Assembly: GCA_013002925.1 (NCBI GenBank)
Contig: JABDLQ010000068.1
Location: forward strand, 1 to 5,130
Length of the DNA: 5,130 bases
Origin: Gammaproteobacteria bacterium
GTDB taxonomy: Bacteria > Pseudomonadota > Gammaproteobacteria > Steroidobacterales > SZUA-146
Reading direction: 5' to 3'
Made by a program: the position numbers and the translations under genes. The notes under the pieces were generated by a model. It was given only the letters and a program-made list of their open reading frames with translations. It searched no databases and was not told the DNA's origin. Of this stretch, positions 1-5,130 are shown in pieces (within the stretch, counting starts at the first letter, position 1; each line of letters begins with the position of its first letter).

Positions 1-1606
1 TCAGCATTTGCACGGTTTTGGCGGTGTTCATGGACGAGTTCCAGCCCATGTTGGCCATGTACATAAACAGGGTGTCAATCGCGTACGGTTTTTGTGACCA
101 GGCATTGCGGATCAGCAAATGCATCAGCCCATGAGCGGCCAGCGGATAGTCCCATGAGTACGCGCCGTCGATGCGGGTGGGCTGACCGTCGTCATCGACC
201 AGCAAATCTTCCGGCCCCTGCACAAACCCCAGCGGCGCCCCGGGCAGCGGCTGACCCGCATTGATGTCGGAATTTTTACCAGCAGGCTTTATGCCGGGCG
301 GACAGGGTTTTGGAAACGGTGCCTTGATGCGCATGCCGCCGGGGCAGTCAATGCTGCCGAGTAACATTTGCAGAATATGAATGGCGCGACAGGTTTGAAA
401 GCCGTTGGAATGCGCGGAGATGCCGCGCATCGCGTGCATTGATACCGGTCTGCCAATAATTTTCTGATGCTGACGACCGGCCCAGTCGGTCCAGGGTATG
501 TCAAGTTCGATGGTTTGTTCAAAGGCCGCGTAGGCGAGTTCGGCGGCAATCCGACGAATGGTGCTGGCATCGATACCGCAGGATTCGGCGACGTTTTCGG
601 GAGCATACTGGTCATGCAAATAGCGGTCTGCCAGTAATTCGAAAACCGGGCGCGCGTTTGTGCCATCGTCTGTCTTCACGGAGCCCGTCAACTGGGGCGT
701 GATGTCCGGCAGGTTAGTGCTGACGATGTTCCCGCTTTGTCGGTCAACGCAAAGTGGAACACCATCCGCATCGCGGACAAATAAGCCGTCTTCGGGGTGA
801 TCCGGCTGGCAGCGCACCAACCAGTGTGCATTGGTGTAGCGCACCAGAAAATCACGATCGATTTTTTCCGCGTGCAACAGAACATGAATGAGCGCCATCA
901 CGAATAACCCGTCGGTACCGGGGCGGATACCAAGCCACTCGTCTGCCACCGCCGAGTAGCCGGTGCGCACCGGATTGACCGACACGAAGTGTGCATCGTC
1001 GCGCCGCTTCAGTTTGCCAATACCCATTTTGATCGGGTTGGAGTAGTGGTCTTCTGCGACACCGAACATCAGCAAGTAGCGAGTGCGGTCCCAGTCCGGT
1101 TCGCCAAATTCCCAAAATGAACCGCCTATCGAATACAAACCCGCTGCCGCCATGTTGACCGAACAAAACCCGCCGTGCGCAGCGTAATTGGGCGTACCAA
1201 ACTGGCTGGCCCAGAAACCGGTGAGTGCCTGGCTTTGATCGCGTCCGGTAAAAAAAGCCAGCTTGCGCGGGTCACTGGTACGAATTGCGCCCAGCCATTG
1301 GGTGGCCTGATTGAGAGCTTCGTCCCATTCAATTTCGACAAACTCTCCGCTACCGCGTGGCCCCACTCTTTTCAGCGGTTTTTGTAATTTGGCTGGTGAC
1401 AACTGGTGCATGATGCCGGCCGAGCCTTTGGCGCACAGCACGCCTTTGTTGACCGGATGATCTGGGTTGCCCTCGATGTAGCGCAACTGCCCGTCGCGCA
1501 GATGCACACGAATGCCACAGCGGCACGCACACATGTAACAGGTGGTGTACTTGACCTCATCGCTCACAGGTGGTGATTTATCGACATGAGGGGCGTGTGC
1601 TGTCAT
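1..1606 (-). CDS. soeA: Molybdopterin oxidoreductase catalytic subunit, SoeA-like (3' part outside window)
   Basis: This is the N-terminal 535 codons of a complex iron-sulfur molybdoenzyme. The frame is open from ATG to the window edge. A [4Fe-4S] motif is formed by C23, C26, C30 and C58, with an extra C28 in CYMCACRCG and the usual lysine at K60. C148, in HGGFCSVNM, lies where this family places the Cys ligand of molybdenum. Cofactor-binding signatures follow: VNPVRTG (210-216) and RPGTDG (228-233). No Tat signal precedes the first cluster, which implies a cytoplasmic enzyme. The motif wording and the later segments RGISAHSNGFQT and MANMGWNSSMNT resemble, from memory, SoeA, which oxidises sulfite to sulfate with SoeB (Fe-S) and SoeC (membrane anchor). 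Known SoeA proteins are about 950 aa, so the C-terminal cofactor domain is missing here. SoeB and SoeC would lie beyond position 1. The ATG has no good Shine-Dalgarno. The enzyme class is near certain; the substrate is less so (about 0.65), and another sulfur or formate substrate is possible. Confidence 0.88.
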   Translation of the reverse strand, partial: MTAHAPHVDKSPPVSDEVKYTTCYMCACRCGIRVHLRDGQLRYIEGNPDHPVNKGVLCAKGSAGIMHQLSPAKLQKPLKRVGPRGSGEFVEIEWDEALNQATQWLGAIRTSDPRKLAFFTGRDQSQALTGFWASQFGTPNYAAHGGFCSVNMAAAGLYSIGGSFWEFGEPDWDRTRYLLMFGVAEDHYSNPIKMGIGKLKRRDDAHFVSVNPVRTGYSAVADEWLGIRPGTDGLFVMALIHVLLHAEKIDRDFLVRYTNAHWLVRCQPDHPEDGLFVRDADGVPLCVDRQSGNIVSTNLPDITPQLTGSVKTDDGTNARPVFELLADRYLHDQYAPENVAESCGIDASTIRRIAAELAYAAFEQTIELDIPWTDWAGRQHQKIIGRPVSMHAMRGISAHSNGFQTCRAIHILQMLLGSIDCPGGMRIKAPFPKPCPPGIKPAGKNSDINAGQPLPGAPLGFVQGPEDLLVDDDGQPTRIDGAYSWDYPLAAHGLMHLLIRNAWSQKPYAIDTLFMYMANMGWNSSMNTAKTVQML

Positions 1607-1875
1607 GGCGTTGGCGCGGGCCCCTGGAGTGGCAGTGAATCCTGTGGAGAGTCCGTATTGTAGTCGCTTTGCCCGGTGGTGTCTGTATTGTCGATGCGTA
1701 GTGTTTTTGCCAGACTCCGACGAGCGCTCATTACTGCCATATCTTGCTGCACGGCGATTGCGTGGCACCGGTTCGACAGCGACATGGTAGTGCATGGATG
1801 GCTGCGTTACACTTTCTGTTAATCACTGGTCAATCTTTTACTGACCCAACCTTCTGAACACACCAAAGGATTAAC
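1607..1875. promoter_or_regulatory. Divergent intergenic region between soeA-like gene and SDR
   Basis: These 269 bases separate two genes read in opposite directions, so they must hold the promoter for the SDR and probably one for the molybdoenzyme. I could not find a convincing -35/-10 pair for either. The 75 bases before the SDR are AT-richer than the rest and contain TTACAC at 1807-1812, a poor -35 with no good -10 at standard spacing. No clear operator palindrome was seen. Confidence 0.4.
1865..1870 (+). promoter_or_regulatory. Ribosome binding site of the SDR gene
   Basis: AAAGGA ends five bases before the ATG at 1876. It fixes that ATG as the start; the encoded N-terminus (MASSGLLHGKTLFISGASRG) is also the usual length before the first beta strand of an SDR. 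Confidence 0.75.
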
Positions 1876-2751
1876 ATGGCTTCGAGTGGTCTGCTTCACG
1901 GTAAAACACTGTTCATATCTGGCGCGAGTCGCGGCATCGGTCTGGCAATGGCTTTGCGCGCGGCGGCCGACGGTGCCAACATCATTATCGCGGCCAAAAC
2001 GGACAAACCGCATCCCAAGCTTCCTGGCACGATCCACACCGCTGCTGAAGAAATCGTGGCCGCCGGTGGTCAGGCCCTACCGGTCATCTGTGACGTGCGC
2101 GATGAAGACGCTGTTAATGCGGCCTTTGCGGCTGGCGCTGCGCAGTTCGGTGGCATTGATATTTGCATAAATAACGCCAGCGCAATCTCGTTAACCGGCA
2201 CGACCGATACGATGATGCGTCGCTACGATTTGATGAACCAGGTCAATGCCCGCGGCACGTTCCTGTGTTCCAAAACAGCAATTCCTTATCTGGAAGAAGC
2301 GGATAACCCGCACATTTTAAATATTGCGCCACCGCTCGATATGCAGGCGAAATGGTTTGCCCCACATGTGGCGTACACCATCGCAAAGTTCGGGATGTCG
2401 TTGTGCACGCTGGGCATGGCCGAAGAACTGAAACCGCAGGGCATTGCAGTCAATTCGCTATGGCCGCTGACGGCGATCAACACTGCAGCCGTGCACATGC
2501 TGATGGGCAAAGATGCTGCTGCACAAGCTGCGCGTTCACCGCAAATCATGGCAGATGCAGCCTACGAGATTTTGACCCGGCCCGCCACGGAACTGTCTGG
2601 CCGGTTTTTAGTGGATGAGCCGTGGCTGCGTGACTGCGGCGTCACAGATTTTTCGGTCTATGGGCCTGTAGACATACCTTTGGCCGCTGACTTTTTTGTT
2701 CCCGATGAAGTTATCGCCGCCGTTCCCACCAAACTGAAGCCGATGCTTTGA
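1876..2751 (+). CDS. Short-chain dehydrogenase/reductase, HSDL2-like
   Basis: A complete 291-aa cytosolic SDR with a Rossmann fold. The nucleotide-binding motif SGASRGIG is at residues 15-22, the acidic CDVRD at 72-76, NNAS at 99-102 and the structural Asn at N124. The catalytic pair is Y167 and K171 (YTIAK). The stretch KTDKPHPKLPGTIHTAAEEI (41-60), and later AYTIAKFGMS and LWPLTAINTAA, match from memory human HSDL2 and its bacterial relatives. HSDL2 has an extra C-terminal SCP2 domain, absent here; the protein ends near DFFVPDE, where the SDR part of HSDL2 ends. The physiological substrate is not established; family links suggest fatty acyl or sterol-type alcohols, which is inference. Relatives as I recall them read NISPPL before the active site, whereas this protein has NIAPPL with A151, so the usual serine may be missing. 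The gene diverges from the molybdoenzyme. No terminator follows, and repeats start 10 bases after the stop. Confidence 0.95.
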   Translation: MASSGLLHGKTLFISGASRGIGLAMALRAAADGANIIIAAKTDKPHPKLPGTIHTAAEEIVAAGGQALPVICDVRDEDAVNAAFAAGAAQFGGIDICINNASAISLTGTTDTMMRRYDLMNQVNARGTFLCSKTAIPYLEEADNPHILNIAPPLDMQAKWFAPHVAYTIAKFGMSLCTLGMAEELKPQGIAVNSLWPLTAINTAAVHMLMGKDAAAQAARSPQIMADAAYEILTRPATELSGRFLVDEPWLRDCGVTDFSVYGPVDIPLAADFFVPDEVIAAVPTKLKPML

Positions 2752-2760
2752 GAAATTCCG

Positions 2761-2936
2761 GGTGCTGTGCCCGAACCGGAGTACGTGTCCCTGCACGCTG
2801 ATTCTCGTTTTGAAAAGACGCAAAGCTTAGACGTAGTGCCTGTCCACTAATACTCCTGTCCACCAATCCTAAGGAATAGCTTTAGACGAGGGGAGCTGCA
2901 GTACCCGAAGCTGGCATGCCTGTCCCTAAATGCCTC
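2761..2936. repeat. Tandem repeat module A (176 nt)
   Basis: This is the first of two adjacent, diverged copies of a non-coding module that starts GGTG-CTGTGCC-GAACCGGAGT and ends TGCCTGTCCCT-AAT-CCTC. By hand alignment it differs from module B at about 19 of 176 positions, plus one single-base indel and a 32-nt block present only in B. It contains GTGCCTGTCC at 2836-2845 and ATGCCTGTCC at 2916-2925. No open frame of protein-like composition runs through it. It begins 10 bases after the SDR stop. Confidence 0.9.
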
Positions 2937-3145
2937 GGTGGCTGTGCCTGAACCGGAGTGCGTTTCCCTGCACGCTGAATCTCGTTCTGAAATGACATAA
3001 TGCTCAGACCGGGTGCCTGTCCACTAATACTCTATTGAAAAGACGCAATGCTTAGACGTAGTGCCTGTCCACCAATCCTAAGGAATATCTTTAGACGAGG
3101 GGAGCTGGAGTGCCCGAAGCTGGAATGCCTGTCCCTGAATACCTC
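2937..3145. repeat. Tandem repeat module B (209 nt)
   Basis: This second copy directly abuts module A. It has one extra G near its start and a 32-nt insertion at 3033-3064; otherwise the two copies align without gaps. It carries GTGCCTGTCC at 3013-3022 and 3061-3070, and ATGCCTGTCC at 3125-3134. The shared segment CTGTCCACCAATCCTAAGGA is identical in both modules. Confidence 0.9.
3033..3064. repeat. 32-nt nested sub-repeat inside module B
   Basis: This block starts TATTGAAAAGACGCAATGCT and ends GTAGTGC. It is a third copy of a sub-unit also found at 2808-2839 (module A) and 2985-3016 (module B). It differs from the module A copy at 2 of 32 positions but from its own module's copy at about 9. 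It was therefore more probably copied from an A-type unit than duplicated locally. Confidence 0.8.
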
Positions 3146-3166
3146 CTTTATTCTTGGATAAGCGGA

Positions 3167-3198
3167 GGCGGAGTGCCTGTCAGGCGGAGTGCCTGTCC
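3167..3198. repeat. 16-bp tandem direct repeat, two copies
   Basis: GGCGGAGTGCCTGTCA (3167-3182) is followed at once by GGCGGAGTGCCTGTCC (3183-3198), differing only in the last base. Both contain the GTGCCTGTC core of the larger modules upstream, so they look like a shortened form of the same repeat family. Confidence 0.85.
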
Positions 3199-3450
3199 AC
3201 TTTTACCTGTTTTACCTTCAGTTCTTCCTGTCCAGATCTGCGATGCGCTTCCGATTTTGCGGTACCGCATTCACCCGGTTTTACATATCTTTGGGTGCTG
3301 CTGACGGACCCTTAAATTAGATAAGTAAACTGCTTAGGTAAACACCCGTGTCGGTGATGTTTACAGTTAGACACAATCTACGGCAAGTCAATACGGTTTT
3401 TTCGGCTTTAGAGAATGTAAATTATTGATAAAAAACAAATTTCGAAGTTC
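3199..3450. other. Non-coding stretch between repeats and sigma-54 promoter
   Basis: No credible gene is seen here. The first 100 bases read through a short plus-strand frame that starts inside the repeats and resembles no known protein. From about 3305 the sequence turns AT-rich, as expected upstream of a regulated promoter, and holds the inverted repeat listed separately. Confidence 0.6.
3338..3364. promoter_or_regulatory. Inverted repeat GTAAACA-N13-TGTTTAC, candidate activator site
   Basis: Perfect 7-bp arms at 3338-3344 and 3358-3364 flank 13 bases. A further direct GTAAAC lies at 3325-3330, and a second inverted pair, GTGTC (3348-3352) with GACAC (3370-3374), interlocks with the first. 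The site lies roughly 90-115 bases upstream of the -24 element at 3451, a normal distance for a sigma-54 enhancer-binding activator. For a PEP-CTERM gene the expected activator would be PrsR. The symmetry is seen; the role is inferred. Confidence 0.4.
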
Positions 3451-3466
3451 TGGCACACGATTTGCA
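3451..3466 (+). promoter_or_regulatory. Sigma-54 (RpoN) promoter of the PEP-CTERM gene
   Basis: TGGCAC at 3451-3456 and TTGCA at 3462-3466 match the -24/-12 consensus. The invariant GG (3452-3453) and GC (3464-3465) are separated by exactly 10 bases. Transcription should start near 3476, leaving a leader of about 105 nt before the ATG at 3581. Sigma-54 control through the PrsK/PrsR two-component pair is known for PEP-CTERM genes in other proteobacteria. Confidence 0.85.
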
Positions 3467-3565
3467 TCTATTAGGGCAGTGGAGACCTCTGTGAGATTTC
3501 CGGACGATAAATATAATAGTTGTAATAATTTTTCTTAAACGAGCACTTGCAGGATACGAAACCCT

Positions 3566-3573
3566 AAGGGGGG
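3566..3573 (+). promoter_or_regulatory. Strong Shine-Dalgarno of the PEP-CTERM gene
   Basis: AAGGGGGG ends seven bases before the ATG at 3581. It is purine-rich and well spaced, which suggests efficient translation once the sigma-54 promoter is active. Confidence 0.75.
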
Positions 3574-3580
3574 CATAAAA

Positions 3581-4570
3581 ATGAAAACTTTGAATAACAA
3601 CCTGCCAAGAATCATCGCTGTAGCGATATTCGCGGTAGGCCTGACACCAGCGGCTTTTGGTGACGCGCAAATCAATTTTGGCGACACCTGGCTGGGGGTT
3701 AACGACGAGGGTCACCTCAATGTGGCTGATGCCTTGGGCGTTACAATCAACACCAGCAACACGGGATTGACTTATGCACCGGTAGGTGACGCAACCAGCC
3801 CGGGTTGTCTGTGTGAAGGCTGGGGTGTTGCGATCAATGGCACCACTGCCATGCACGCCAACCAGGTCGCTGGCGGTATCACCAATATTACCGTTGACAG
3901 CTTCGCCTCAACCGCCAGTACTGCAACCTCTGTTGTGTCAATGACGTCGACACCTGGTCTGACAATAACGCATGCCTACCAGCCATCAGCGGCTGCGGAT
4001 GTGTTCGAAGCGGTTGTGACCATCTCCAATTCGACCGGCGCCGGCGTGACCGATGTACGTTATTCACGTGCGATGGATTGGGATGTACCGCCAACCGAGT
4101 TTTCCGAGTTTGTCACCATCGGTGGCACGGCGACTACGGCTGACCTGTTGTACTCCAGCGATAATGGTTTCGCTAACCCGAACCCACTGGCTGCAGGCGA
4201 TCGTTTTGACCGCGCAGGCTGTGGTGAAACAGTTGATTTTACAGACTGTGGCGCAGCCGATCACGGTGCCCTGTTTGACTTCGGCTTTGGTGACCTTGCC
4301 GACGGTGAAGAAATCACCTTTAGCATCTTTTACGGCGCTGCGGCTGACGAAGCCGGTGCACTGGCTGCATTGGGTACTATCGGTGCCGAATTGTTCTCCT
4401 TCGGTCAGCAAAACGGTGACCCGGGTGGTGGCACCCCTGCAACCTTCATCTTCGCCTTCAGTGGCGTGGGTGGTGTGATCGTAGTACCGCCTTCAATTCC
4501 GGAACCTGCAACCTTGCTGTTGATGGGTATCGGTCTGGCTGGGTTGGGTCTGCGTCGTCGCAGCATCTAA
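3581..4570 (+). CDS. Secreted PEP-CTERM sorting domain protein
   Basis: A 329-aa exported protein. An N-terminal signal peptide (basic start MKTLNNNLPR, hydrophobic 11-25) probably ends near AAFG-DA, about residues 27-29. The mature body (about 29-300) is acidic and rich in Gly, Ala, Thr and Ser, a composition typical of extracellular beta-rich proteins. It has four cysteines: C76 and C78 (GCLCEG), and C214 and C223 (GCGETVDFTDCG). At the C-terminus, IPEPAT (306-311) precedes a hydrophobic helix (about 311-324) and the basic tail RRR (325-327). This is the complete PEP-CTERM tripartite signal, known to be processed by exosortase (EpsH/XrtA type) in bacteria that make exopolysaccharide. The final location is therefore the cell surface or matrix. 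The body contains a conserved-looking stretch, RAMDWDVPPTEFSEFV (163-178), but I cannot name its family or give it an enzymatic role. It has its own sigma-54 promoter and terminator, so it is a single-gene unit. No exosortase gene is in the window. Confidence 0.95.
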   Translation: MKTLNNNLPRIIAVAIFAVGLTPAAFGDAQINFGDTWLGVNDEGHLNVADALGVTINTSNTGLTYAPVGDATSPGCLCEGWGVAINGTTAMHANQVAGGITNITVDSFASTASTATSVVSMTSTPGLTITHAYQPSAAADVFEAVVTISNSTGAGVTDVRYSRAMDWDVPPTEFSEFVTIGGTATTADLLYSSDNGFANPNPLAAGDRFDRAGCGETVDFTDCGAADHGALFDFGFGDLADGEEITFSIFYGAAADEAGALAALGTIGAELFSFGQQNGDPGGGTPATFIFAFSGVGGVIVVPPSIPEPATLLLMGIGLAGLGLRRRSI

Positions 4571-4581
4571 GCAATGGCTTG

Positions 4582-4600
4582 CACACCCCAGGAGGGTGTG
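4582..4600 (+). other. Perfect 7-bp hairpin in the 3' UTR
   Basis: CACACCC (4582-4588) and GGGTGTG (4594-4600) pair perfectly around the loop CAGGA, 12 bases after the PEP-CTERM stop codon. No T-tract follows, so it is not itself an intrinsic terminator. It sits just before the true terminator and could protect the mRNA 3' end; that role is inference. Confidence 0.55.
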
Positions 4601-4615
4601 ACAGCGGAAAACAAG

Positions 4616-4650
4616 AAGGCCTCTCCATTATTCGGAGGGGCCTTTTTTAT
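4616..4650 (+). terminator. Intrinsic terminator of the PEP-CTERM gene
   Basis: GGCCTCTCC (4618-4626) pairs with GGAGGGGCC (4634-4642), with one G-U pair, around the 7-nt loop ATTATTC. Six Ts follow (4643-4648). The preceding AA can also pair with the first two Ts, lengthening the stem to 11 bp. It lies about 48 bases after the stop codon and ends the transcription unit. Confidence 0.93.
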
Positions 4651-5130
4651 TGGGTAAAGTTTTTTTGGTTTTACGATGCGGCCCGCGACGCACAATACAT
4701 CCAGCAGACCGACCTGAATTACCGGGTTTCATCTATCGCTAATAACGCTTGTTTTTGACCATGCGGGTGTGCGTTACCCCAGACGCCCAGGCAGCACCCA
4801 CCGGTATTGATGCCCATCAGTTGAGTGCCAGGCTGATACCCTATAACACTCAAAACACCAGTTGCCGAACGCCGGGTAATACGTTGCTCACCAACAACGT
4901 TATGTCAATAAATGCCGGGTATCTGATCGGCTGAGTTCGGACGCTGGGCTCCCGATTGCCGGGCGCTACACGTGTCTCAAAATTGTTTTTTGGGGCTGTT
5001 TACCACATTGCTCATCAACCCTTTCCCGTTTGCGAATTGCCGGGCGTCGGTCATGATGTTCAATTGTGACAATAAACCCCCGATGAGTGCTAAAATTAGC
5101 GATTAGCCACGTATCAGCTGTGTCATGACA
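4651..5130. other. 480 bases with no convincing gene
   Basis: No frame on either strand has both a ribosome site and protein-like composition. Short motifs recur: GCCGGGT at 4871-4877 and 4914-4920, and an exact ATTGCCGGGCG at 4955-4965 and 5036-5046. A small inverted repeat, ACGTTG-N8-CAACGT, lies at 4881-4900. The right end may be the upstream region of a gene beginning at or past the window edge; an ATG at 5125 is followed by only one codon and has no Shine-Dalgarno. Confidence 0.55.
5066..5096 (+). promoter_or_regulatory. Weak candidate sigma-70 promoter near right edge
   Basis: GTGACA (5066-5071) and TAAAAT (5091-5096) each match the -35 and -10 consensus at five of six bases, but the spacer is 19 bases, longer than ideal. 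The -35 lies in the small inverted repeat ATTGT-G-ACAAT (5063-5073), and GCTAA-AA-TTAGC (5089-5100) overlaps the -10. It would drive a plus-strand gene beyond the window. Confidence 0.25.

Noticed and set aside
1175..1387. Plus-strand open frame opposite the molybdoenzyme
   Set aside because: It is antisense to a strongly conserved coding region and has no ribosome site.
1607..1780. Longer N-terminus for the soeA-like protein from an upstream GTG
   Set aside because: The frame stays open upstream, but the added residues are very basic and low in hydrophobics. They contain no proper Tat motif and make the lead to the first cluster far longer than usual in the family.
3110..3304. 64-codon plus-strand open frame after the SDR
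   Set aside because: It starts inside repeat module B, runs through the 16-bp tandem repeat, has no ribosome site, and its translation is unlike any protein I know.
3477..3580. Riboswitch in the PEP-CTERM leader, such as a cyclic-di-GMP type
   Set aside because: No GEMM-type conserved elements or matching stems were seen; the leader is AT-rich and mostly unstructured by eye.
3422..3856. 144-codon minus-strand open frame over the PEP-CTERM promoter and signal peptide
   Set aside because: It is antisense to a well-supported gene and promoter, and its translation shows no recognisable domain.
4740..4910. Integron attC-like site around the small inverted repeats
   Set aside because: No paired RYYYAAC and GTTRRRY core sites at suitable spacing were found, and no integrase or cassette gene is present.
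4749..4934. 61-codon plus-strand open frame downstream of the terminator
   Set aside because: It begins at TTG without a Shine-Dalgarno, and the composition shows no domain, signal or helix pattern.

Overview
The window looks like bacterial chromosome, probably from a free-living gammaproteobacterium. That assignment is inference: it rests on a SoeA-like molybdoenzyme, an HSDL2-like SDR, a PEP-CTERM protein behind a sigma-54 promoter, and reiterated GTGCCTGTCC-type intergenic repeats. There are three protein genes. No tRNA, rRNA, CRISPR array or intact transposase was seen.

Layout. (1) Positions 1-1606, minus strand: the first 535 codons of a large molybdopterin oxidoreductase that runs off the left edge. 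It carries an N-terminal [4Fe-4S] motif and a Cys ligand for molybdenum, has no Tat signal, and best matches the cytoplasmic sulfite dehydrogenase subunit SoeA. (2) Positions 1607-1875: a divergent intergenic region. (3) Positions 1876-2751, plus strand: a complete short-chain dehydrogenase of the HSDL2 type, with alanine where relatives, as recalled, have serine next to the active site. (4) Positions 2761-3198: a non-coding repeat block. It holds two diverged tandem modules (176 and 209 nt) that differ by a 32-nt internal duplication, followed by a 16-bp tandem repeat; all carry (G/A)TGCCTGTCC in one orientation. (5) Positions 3199-3580: a regulatory stretch with an inverted repeat, a near-consensus sigma-54 -24/-12 promoter and a strong Shine-Dalgarno site. 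(6) Positions 3581-4570: a secreted PEP-CTERM protein, followed by a hairpin and a clear intrinsic terminator, so it is very likely monocistronic. (7) Positions 4651-5130: no convincing gene.

The genes do not form one operon. The molybdoenzyme and SDR diverge from a shared intergenic region, but no established pathway links them. The PEP-CTERM gene is a self-contained unit: sigma-54 promoter, possible upstream activator site, one gene, terminator. This fits the known PrsK/PrsR-RpoN control of PEP-CTERM genes in exopolysaccharide-producing bacteria. The least explained parts of the window are the repeat block and the body of the PEP-CTERM protein, whose family I do not recognise.
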